From the NCBI GenBank assembly GCA_943370145.1, contig CALRPY020000039.1, forward strand, positions 1 to 39,942: a stretch of 39,942 bases of DNA, in the 5' to 3' direction. This DNA comes from Ga0077536 sp943370145. GTDB lineage: Bacteria > Pseudomonadota > Gammaproteobacteria > Ga0077536. Within the stretch, counting starts at the first letter, position 1. Each line of letters opens with the position of its first letter. Below are positions 34,504-39,942 of this stretch, piece by piece. A program made the translations under genes and the position numbers. Below the pieces are notes generated by a model. The model made no database searches and was not told where the DNA came from. It saw nothing but the letters and a program-made list of their open reading frames with translations.

Positions 34504-35477
34504 GGCGCGCTGCGCGGGTCACAGACGGCATAGAACAGGTCCGTGAGCCGGTTCACGACGACATAGCTCGTCGCGACGACCAGCACGCAGCCCTGCACGA
34601 GCGGGTAATCGCGTCGCTGGATCGACTCGATGGTCAGCTGCCCGAGGCCCGGCCAGCCGAACACGATTTCGGTAATCACCGCGCCACCGAGCAGCGCGCC
34701 GAGCTGCATGCCGACCACCGTCAGCACCGGCAGCGCGGCGTTACGCAGCGCGTGCCGCCACAGGACCCGCGACTCCGGCAGCCCCCGGGCACGCGCCGCG
34801 CGGATGTATTCCTCCACCAGCACCTCGCGCACCGCCGCGCGCACCATGCGCGCGAGCAGCGCGGCAAGCACGAGCCCCAGCGTGCACGCCGGCAGCACGA
34901 GGCCCGCCGGCGTGCCGGCCGCCGCCACCGGCAGCCAACCCAGCCACACGGCGAACACCATCATCAGCAGCGGCCCCAGCACGAAACTCGGCACCGACAT
35001 GCCGAGCACCGCGGCGACGCTGGTCAGGGTCTCGACGCGGCTGCCCGCGCGCAACGCACTGTAGAGCCCGAGCGGCAGGGCCAGCAGCAGCGCGAGGCCC
35101 AGCGCCGCACCGGCAAGCAGCGCCGTGTAGGGCAGGCGCGCGCCGATGGTCCGCGCCACCGGGGCACGCGTGTGCAGGGAGTTGCCGAGATCGAGTGTGA
35201 CGAGGCCTTCGAGATAGCGTGTGTACTGCACGGGCAGCGGCGCATCCAGTCCGAGTTCCGCGCGCAGCGCGGCGCGATCCGCGCCACTCGCCGTTTCGCC
35301 GAGCATCGCTTCGACGGGATCGCCGGGTGCGAGATGCAGCAGCAGGAACACCAGCGTTGCAACGCCGAGGATGACGACCAGGGCGCCGGCGAGCGCGGCG
35401 CCGGTGCGGCTCAGCAGACGCAACAGCACGGGGAAAAAGCGGCGCCGCGGTTCGACATGGGGCGCACGATAACCCAT
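34500..35477 (-). CDS. ABC peptide transporter permease, DppB/OppB type
   Basis: A 325-residue permease with the DppB/OppB layout. The first membrane segment (about 25-50) is followed by the periplasmic region containing HLAPGDPVEAMLG and GLDAPLPVQYTRYLEGLVTLDLGNS. Five further segments and the EAA loop (EYIRAARARGLPESRVLWRHALRNA) come next, then GAVITEIVFGWPGLGQL. I use the ATG at 35477; the frame extends 25 codons upstream without family-like sequence. It forms a pair with the DppC-like gene. Confidence 0.9.
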   Translation of the reverse strand: MGYRAPHVEPRRRFFPVLLRLLSRTGAALAGALVVILGVATLVFLLLHLAPGDPVEAMLGETASGADRAALRAELGLDAPLPVQYTRYLEGLVTLDLGNSLHTRAPVARTIGARLPYTALLAGAALGLALLLALPLGLYSALRAGSRVETLTSVAAVLGMSVPSFVLGPLLMMVFAVWLGWLPVAAAGTPAGLVLPACTLGLVLAALLARMVRAAVREVLVEEYIRAARARGLPESRVLWRHALRNAALPVLTVVGMQLGALLGGAVITEIVFGWPGLGQLTIESIQRRDYPLVQGCVLVVATSYVVVNRLTDLFYAVCDPRSAP

Positions 35478-35567
35478 TGCCGGCGGGCCAGGAATGCGCT
35501 TGCCGGCCTGTGCTACATTGGCCCGCGTCCAGCGCAAGGACTGTCCCGTCACCGGAGGAATCGACGA

Positions 35568-36053
35568 ATGGCCCGCTACCAGTTCAACGAGGAGGAAGCA
35601 CGCACCGACTGGTCGGCGTGGGGTTCGCGGGCGTCACACGCGGTCGTGCGCGGCTTCGGCTTCGTGCTGATGCTGGTGGGCTTGTGGATCTCGCTCGCGG
35701 TGATCGCCGAGGCCTGGTCCCTGTACAAGCAGCCGGCGAAGGTCGAACGCCTCGCGCAAGCCATCGAGCAGGGTTCGAACCTGGACCAGACCCTGTCGCG
35801 GGCCAGCCAGAATACGCAGCAGCCCAGTGAAGCGGCGGCCGCCACCACGGCACCTGCCGCGGCGGCCGGACAGGCGGGCTTCCGCATGACTTATTTCGTG
35901 GCCTGGATCATCGCCATCCTGCTGCTGATGCTCGTCGGCCGGCTGTCGATCGCCGCGGTGAAGACCGGTGGTGAACTCGTACTCTACGACGGGCAGTTCA
36001 GGAAGTTCGCGCGCGAACTGGTGCGCGAAGCCGCGAAGCGCGAGGTGGCCTGA
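35568..36053 (+). CDS. hypothetical two-span membrane protein
   Basis: A 161-residue protein I do not recognise. A GGAGGA ribosome-binding site sits 7 nt before the ATG, which supports translation. Two membrane segments are visible (about 28-49 and 110-127), separated by a polar linker rich in Gln, Ser and Ala (QASEAAAATTAPAAAA-like composition). The C-terminus (GQFRKFARELVREAAKREVA) is basic and helical, probably cytosolic. It is divergent from dppB with 90 nt between starts. Confidence 0.75.
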   Translation: MARYQFNEEEARTDWSAWGSRASHAVVRGFGFVLMLVGLWISLAVIAEAWSLYKQPAKVERLAQAIEQGSNLDQTLSRASQNTQQPSEAAAATTAPAAAAGQAGFRMTYFVAWIIAILLLMLVGRLSIAAVKTGGELVLYDGQFRKFARELVREAAKREVA

Positions 36054-36109
36054 GGGCGCCCGCCGCGCAGCTTGCCGTGAAAGAGGCGTGCTCGAGCGGT
36101 CTCTCTTCA

Positions 36110-36227
36110 CCTCTCCCGCCCCGGGAGAGGTCGAAGGCGGCGGGTGAGGGGCGCGTCGGCTGGCGCAGCGCCACTCGGAAGCCACCCTCACCCGCGCTGC
36201 GCGCGGCCTCTCCCGGGGCGGGAGAGG
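36110..36227. repeat. long imperfect inverted repeat between convergent genes
   Basis: The 21-nt CCTCTCCCGCCCCGGGAGAG(G) at 36110-36130 is repeated as its exact reverse complement at 36207-36227. Inside these arms CGGGTGAGGG (36141-36150) pairs with CCCTCACCCG (36185-36194). Each outer arm is also nearly self-complementary. The element lies between the stop codons of the hypothetical gene and the GNAT gene, so it may act as a two-way terminator or belong to a dispersed intergenic repeat family. Confidence 0.85.
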
Positions 36228-36325
36228 CGAATCTTGTCCGTGATGCGCTGCGACGCATTCGCTTCATACCTGTCGGTCTGACGAAGGAAGCGCGACACGC
36301 GGCGCCCGGAATAGGCGGCCGCCAA

Positions 36326-36772
36326 TCAGGACAGCGCCAGGCGCATCGGCAGCATCGCGGAGGACACGAAACCGTGCCGTCGGTAGAAGCGTTGCGCGGC
36401 GACGTTGTCGGTGTCGGTCAGGAGCGTGATGCGCTGGCACCCGGCCGCGCGCGCGTGCGCGATTGCCGTCGTCAGCAGGTGGCCGCCGATGCCGCGGCCC
36501 CGGGCGCCCGGCGCCACCACCATGTCCTCCAGCAGCGCGACCCGGCCACCCAACGCGGTCGAAACGGTATAGAGCAGGTTCACCATGCCGAGCAGTCGGT
36601 CCTGCTCGCGTGCGACCAGGATTGCACCAAGGGCGGGGTCGTCCACGATCATCGACAGGCCCCGGGCCTGCGCGACCGCGTCGGGCCTGAATTCGGCCTC
36701 CTGCGCGAACAGCACGGCCAGGAGTTCGCACAGGGCGGGCACATCCCGCGCCGTCGCCAGCTTCACTTCCAT
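36326..36772 (-). CDS. GNAT-family N-acetyltransferase
   Basis: A 148-residue single-domain acetyltransferase. The acetyl-CoA-binding motif A is visible as MVVAPGARGRGIGGHLL (about residues 85-101), followed by ARAAGCQRITLLTDTDNVAAQRFYRRHGF (motif B region). The acceptor substrate cannot be told from sequence. It is divergent from the flavin monooxygenase, with 183 nt between starts. Confidence 0.9.
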   Translation of the reverse strand: MEVKLATARDVPALCELLAVLFAQEAEFRPDAVAQARGLSMIVDDPALGAILVAREQDRLLGMVNLLYTVSTALGGRVALLEDMVVAPGARGRGIGGHLLTTAIAHARAAGCQRITLLTDTDNVAAQRFYRRHGFVSSAMLPMRLALS

Positions 36773-36856
36773 CCGGTCCTCCAGGATCCGTTACCGCCTG
36801 CCCCACGATAAGTCCGGGACGGGCCCGCTGCCTACCGGCCGCGGCCGGCACTATTT

Positions 36857-36901
36857 TGCGGCAGCGCCGCATCCGGCCGGCCACGATGCGCGCAGGCGCA
36901 T
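36857..36901. promoter_or_regulatory. two short palindromes between GNAT and monooxygenase genes
   Basis: TGCGGC-AGC-GCCGCA (36857-36871) and ATGCGC-GCAG-GCGCAT (36886-36901) are perfect dyads with centres about 29 nt apart in the divergent intergenic region. They may be regulator-binding sites, but GC-rich DNA gives such dyads by chance. Confidence 0.3.
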
Positions 36902-36955
36902 GATGCGGCACACTTCGCCCCCGTAGCCATTTCACCCGCCAACCGAGGTTCGTGC

Positions 36956-38452
36956 ATGCAGCAGTCTCCACTCGATGTCGAAGTCCTGATCGTGGGTTCG
37001 GGTTTTTCAGGCCTCGGCGCCGGCATCGCCCTGAAGAAAATGGGCATCGACGATTTCGCCATTCTCGAGCGGGCCGACGACCTCGGCGGCACCTGGCGCG
37101 ACAACACCTATCCCGGCCTGACCGTCGACGTCGCATCGACCTCCTATTCCTACGGCTTCGAACCCTACGACTGGTCGCGCCTGTACGCCAAGGGGAGCGA
37201 GGTCAAGGCCTACGCGGATCATTGCGCCGACAAGTACCGCGTGCGCCAGCACATCCGTTTCGGCAAGACCGTCAAGTGCGCGGCCTACGACGCGTCCACG
37301 AACGCCTGGGTCACGCGGCTCGAGAACGGCGAGGAAATCCGCTCGCGCTATCTCGTCAGCGCGACCGGCCTGTTCGGCCCGCCCAAGCTGCCCGATATCG
37401 CGGGCATCGAGCAGTTCGCGGGCACCATCATGCATACCGCGCAGTGGGACCACGGCGTGGACCTCACCGGCAAGCGCGTGGCGGTGATCGGGACCGGCGC
37501 GACCGCAATCCAGGTGATCCCCGAGATAGTCGACAAGGTGGCGCGGCTCGACGTCTACCAGCGCACCCCGATCTGGCTGCTGCCGAAACCGGACATGCTC
37601 CTCAGCGAAGGCACCCGCCGGCTGTTCCGCCGCTTTCCGCTCGCCCAGCGCGCGGTACGCGTGGTCACGAACGTCCTCAACGAAGTGCTGTTCGGCCTCG
37701 GCTTCTCGCACTACCGGCAGATGCCCTGGCTCTATCAGTGGCTGGAGAAGGTCGGCATCAACCACATCCGCAAGCAGGTGCACGACCCCGCGCTGCAGGA
37801 AAAACTGATCCCGAAGTACAGCTTCTTCTGCAAGCGCCCGAGCTTCTCGAACGTCTACTTCCCGGTGTTCAACCGCCCGGACGTCGAACTCGTGACGGAT
37901 GCGATCGCCCGCGTGACCCCGACCGGCGTCGTGACCAGCGACGGCGTCGAGCGCGAGGTCGACATCCTGATCTGCGCGACCGGGTACGCCGTGTTCGAGA
38001 AGGGCATCGTGCCGGCCTTCGACACCTTCGGCCGCGACGGCACGGAAATCGGCGACTACTGGGGCAGGAATCGCTTCCGTTCCTTCCAGGGCATCACGGT
38101 GCCGAACTACCCGAACTACTTCATGATCTTCGGCCCCTACTCCGCGGCGAGCGCGTCGTGGTTCGGCATGATCGACACGCAGGTCCGCCATTTCGCCCGC
38201 TGCATCAAGGCCGCGCGCGCGCGCAACGCGAACTATGTCGAAGTCAAGCAGGCGGCCTACGAGGAAGATTTCGAGAAGATGCTGAAGCGCCGGCGCAACC
38301 AGGTGCTGTTCTTCGGCAACTGCTCGACGTCGAACAGCTACTACTACGACAGGAACGGCGACTGCCCGCTGATCCGCCCGGCCACCCAGTTCGGTCAGTG
38401 GCTGCGCAGCCACCTCGTCAGCATGAACAACTACATCTTCCAGCAGCGCTGA
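36956..38452 (+). CDS. Baeyer-Villiger-type flavin monooxygenase
   Basis: A 498-residue FAD/NADPH-dependent monooxygenase. It has the FAD-binding motif GSGFSGLG at 14-21, GGTWRDNTYPG at 44-54, the Baeyer-Villiger fingerprint as FAGTIMHTAQWD at 154-165, and the NADPH Rossmann motif GTGATA at 179-184. ATGYAVFEKG near 345 matches the second conserved ATG segment. Such enzymes insert oxygen into ketones or oxidise heteroatoms; the substrate is unknown. Start codon context is weak but the frame is intact. No partner hydrolase or dehydrogenase is adjacent, so no pathway can be inferred. Confidence 0.9.
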   Translation: MQQSPLDVEVLIVGSGFSGLGAGIALKKMGIDDFAILERADDLGGTWRDNTYPGLTVDVASTSYSYGFEPYDWSRLYAKGSEVKAYADHCADKYRVRQHIRFGKTVKCAAYDASTNAWVTRLENGEEIRSRYLVSATGLFGPPKLPDIAGIEQFAGTIMHTAQWDHGVDLTGKRVAVIGTGATAIQVIPEIVDKVARLDVYQRTPIWLLPKPDMLLSEGTRRLFRRFPLAQRAVRVVTNVLNEVLFGLGFSHYRQMPWLYQWLEKVGINHIRKQVHDPALQEKLIPKYSFFCKRPSFSNVYFPVFNRPDVELVTDAIARVTPTGVVTSDGVEREVDILICATGYAVFEKGIVPAFDTFGRDGTEIGDYWGRNRFRSFQGITVPNYPNYFMIFGPYSAASASWFGMIDTQVRHFARCIKAARARNANYVEVKQAAYEEDFEKMLKRRRNQVLFFGNCSTSNSYYYDRNGDCPLIRPATQFGQWLRSHLVSMNNYIFQQR

Positions 38453-38831
38453 GCCGCCGGGAAAAGCTTGCAGCAGCCCGGACGATCGGATTGGCCACCG
38501 AGCACACCGAGAACACAGAGGGAAATGGGGGCGGCAGGTGCCGCCTGCAGGGCACTGCCGCAGCGGAGGCGCATCCGTCGAATCACTTTTCTTCTCCGTG
38601 CTCTTTGTGTCCTCCGTGGTAAAAATCCGGCCTCCCATCTTGCGGGAAAGCCAGATTTCACCACGGAGCAACTGTGTCGCGCGAAGGACACAAAGGGCAC
38701 GGAGAAGAAGACACCCGGAAGCAGGACGCCATCACCGCCGTCACTCAACCACGCCATTCCCCTCGGTGTTCTCGGTGTTCTCGGTGGCCAATCCAAGCAT
38801 CGAGGCACTCCCGGACGCGCGAGGATTTTGC
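38453..38831. other. 379-nt gene-free stretch dominated by inverted repeats
   Basis: No credible coding sequence is seen on either strand. The stretch holds the nested inverted repeat listed separately and has lower GC than its surroundings, with runs such as CACCGAGAACACAGAGG that resemble widespread non-coding intergenic repeats of GC-rich bacteria. Confidence 0.75.
38488..38794. repeat. nested inverted repeat element
   Basis: Outer arms: 38488-38528 (starting GGATTGGCCACCGAG) and 38754-38794 (ending TCGGTGGCCAATCC) are reverse complements over about 40 nt with a few mismatches. Inner arms: 38588-38624 (TTCTCCGTGCTCTTTGTGTC) and 38656-38709 (GGACACAAAGGGCACGGAGA) are complementary with an insertion. 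Both arm types contain CCGAG/CACGGAG sub-repeats. The element shows no ORF, no terminal target duplication that I can see, and no tRNA fold. Confidence 0.85.
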
Positions 38832-39305
38832 TCAGGGCAGGGCGCCGGGGATACCCCACACGCCGCGGCCGGTCTGGCGCGCGATGCGCTCGAGCACGTG
38901 ATACTCGAACGGCGCGTCCGGGAGCGGCACAGCCCAACCCTGATCGATGAGCCAGGCCCCGAGATCGAGGCCAGTGTCGTAACCGGGCTCGTCGACCCTG
39001 CAGATTGCTTCGACCGCGCCGTCGGCGCGGCGCGCCTGCTGCTCGCAATGCACGAAGCCCTGGACTTTGGTCTTCAGCGCGAGGCTCGCCCGCGATCCGC
39101 ATTCGGGCGGGCGGGTGAAGGTCTGGCAGTCCTCCGCGGTGCGCGGGATGTGGATGCCCCACAGCGCTACTTCGCGGTTGCGGATCGACAGCGTCGCATC
39201 GTCGTTGACGAAAGCCAGGCCCGAGAAATCCGCCGCCCTGGCACCGGATGCCTGCAGCAACAGCGCAAGCGCGAGCAGTGGTGCGCTGGCGGGACGTTCA
39301 GCCAA
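38832..39305 (-). CDS. secreted nuclease-like (SNase-fold) protein, catalytic residues lost
   Basis: A 157-residue protein from the TTG at 39305, overlapping the L,D-transpeptidase stop. A signal peptide (about 1-25, ending GARA before ADFSG) is followed by a domain that follows the staphylococcal-nuclease pattern: strand with turn, GxA..V, short strands, CG..A.......L, C at 87, L....W..PL and a closing GRGVWG. The catalytic sites do not match: DGDT is NDDA at 34-37 and the VRLxGIDAPE segment is VALWGIHIPR at 46-55, so the Arg, Asp and Glu of the family are all replaced. It is probably periplasmic and non-nucleolytic. The similarity is judged by eye and moderately sure. Confidence 0.7.
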   Translation of the reverse strand: MAERPASAPLLALALLLQASGARAADFSGLAFVNDDATLSIRNREVALWGIHIPRTAEDCQTFTRPPECGSRASLALKTKVQGFVHCEQQARRADGAVEAICRVDEPGYDTGLDLGAWLIDQGWAVPLPDAPFEYHVLERIARQTGRGVWGIPGALP

Positions 39306-39789
39306 CGTAGAGAAAAACTTCGTCGCCGACGTCGACACGGTCGAACAGCTCGATGATGTCGCGGTTGCGCATGCGCACGCAGCCGCGCGAGCCGGGCACG
39401 CCCAACGGCGTCTCGTCCGGCGTGCCGTGCAGGTAGATGTAGCGTGCATGGCTGTCGACCTTGCCGCCCTGGTTCACGCCCGGCTCGAGGCCGCCGAGCC
39501 AGAGGATGCGCGTGAGGATCCAGTCGCGGCCCGGTGCCTGGGTTGCGGCGAAGGCTGGCGAGTAGATCTCGCCGGTCGCTCGCCGGCCGACGAACACGGT
39601 GCCGGACGGCATGTCAGCGCCGATCTTCGCGGCAATCGCGTGCCGGCCGCGCGGCGTGCATTCGCTGTCCATCACTTCGCCGGGACCGTTGCGCGCGGAG
39701 GACACCCAGTACTCGCGCACCAGCTTCCCGCCCGCGTAATGACGCAGGCGCTGGCGAAGGATATCGATCTCAAGGCGCGTCGTGCTCAT
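39298..39789 (-). CDS. L,D-transpeptidase (YkuD domain)
   Basis: A 163-residue protein made almost entirely of a YkuD catalytic domain, with His121 (YIYLHGTP) and nucleophile Cys137 (PGSRGCVRMRN). Such enzymes form 3-3 peptidoglycan cross-links or attach proteins to murein. No signal peptide or membrane anchor is visible (MSTTRLEIDILRQRL), which is odd for a periplasmic enzyme. The ATG at 39789 overlaps the substrate-binding-protein gene by 20 nt, and the nuclease-like gene overlaps its end by 8 nt, so the three are probably co-translated. Confidence 0.9.
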   Translation of the reverse strand: MSTTRLEIDILRQRLRHYAGGKLVREYWVSSARNGPGEVMDSECTPRGRHAIAAKIGADMPSGTVFVGRRATGEIYSPAFAATQAPGRDWILTRILWLGGLEPGVNQGGKVDSHARYIYLHGTPDETPLGVPGSRGCVRMRNRDIIELFDRVDVGDEVFLYVG

Positions 39790-39942
39790 CCGGCATCCGT
39801 AGCTTCACGCGCGACAGGCCGTCGTAGCTGCCGCTGGCGTCGGTATCGTAGCCGATGACGCGGTCACGCCGCACGACGATCTGGTTCTCGTACCACAGCG
39901 GCGCATACGCGAGATCGGCCAGCAGCGCGGCCTGGATCTCGC
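39770..39942 (-). CDS. C-terminus of a peptide-type ABC substrate-binding protein (partial)
   Basis: The last 56 residues of a gene whose start lies beyond the window. The segment DLAYAPLWYENQIVVRRD followed by VIGYDTDASGSYDGLSRVKL matches the end of family 5 (Opp/Dpp-type) solute-binding proteins, where PLWY and the VxGY turn are typical. It is on the same strand as the DppBC permeases 4.3 kb downstream and may be their binding protein. The call rests on a short segment. Confidence 0.65.
   Translation of the reverse strand, partial: EIQAALLADLAYAPLWYENQIVVRRDRVIGYDTDASGSYDGLSRVKLRMPDEHDAP

Noticed and set aside
34494..35567. Long N-terminal extension of the hypothetical membrane protein
   Set aside because: It is antisense to the DppB permease and very His/Arg/Gln rich. 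The ribosome-binding site before ATG 35568 marks the true start.
38488..38794. Inverted repeats considered as an insertion sequence or tRNA/ncRNA gene
   Set aside because: No transposase frame, no cloverleaf and no clear target-site duplication.

Overview
The window is GC-rich chromosomal DNA of a gammaproteobacterium. I base this on conserved neighbourhoods rather than on any one gene: topA-smg-dprA-LysM divergent from def-fmt-rsmB, gpsA-secB-rhodanese divergent from gpmI-ctpA-yibQ, ubiE-ubiJ-ubiB, hslV-hslU-DUF971, and dapF-DUF484-xerC. SecB, UbiJ, Smg and DUF484 point the same way. The combination of DUF4390-NtrY-NtrX after rsmB, a class 1B-type PyrD and a zinc-finger-less TopA suggests a lineage outside the enteric bacteria. 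I cannot name a genus. Genes are tightly packed, with many 4-nt stop/start overlaps.

Layout. (1) 154-5602, minus strand: LysM protein, DprA, Smg, TopA. (2) 5757-13095, plus strand: translation-start and ribosome-maturation genes def, fmt and rsmB, then DUF4390, the NtrYX-type two-component pair and a small TPR protein. (3) 13100-14623: class 1B-like PyrD divergent from TrmL. (4) 14646-16644, minus strand: rhodanese, SecB, GpsA. (5) 16807-20695, plus strand: GpmI, a CtpA-type protease and a YibQ-like deacetylase; the usual envC is absent. (6) 20702-26045, minus strand: HslV, HslU, DUF971, UbiE, UbiJ, UbiB, so a heat-shock protease operon leads into ubiquinone synthesis genes. (7) 26173-28988: an Hsp20 with a recognisable sigma-32 promoter and a strong terminator, an EamA transporter, an AmiS/UreI-type channel and AlkB. 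(8) 29126-31603, minus strand: DapF, DUF484, XerC. (9) 31716-35477, minus strand: DppB/DppC-type permeases, NagZ and a TraB/GumN protein. (10) 35568-38452: a small membrane protein, a GNAT acetyltransferase and a Baeyer-Villiger-type flavin monooxygenase, with inverted-repeat elements on both sides of the GNAT/monooxygenase pair. (11) 38832-39942, minus strand: a degenerate nuclease-like secreted protein, an L,D-transpeptidase and the C-terminus of a peptide-type ABC substrate-binding protein.

Most of the window is housekeeping. The unusual parts are at the right end. A substrate-binding protein and YkuD-domain enzyme lie on the same strand as DppBC and NagZ but are separated from them by a block bracketed by inverted repeats. 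This could be an interrupted murein-peptide uptake and recycling locus. The nuclease-like protein there has lost all the catalytic residues of the staphylococcal-nuclease family. In the NtrX-type regulator the GAFTGA loop is missing and the Walker B acidic pair reads Lys-Asp.
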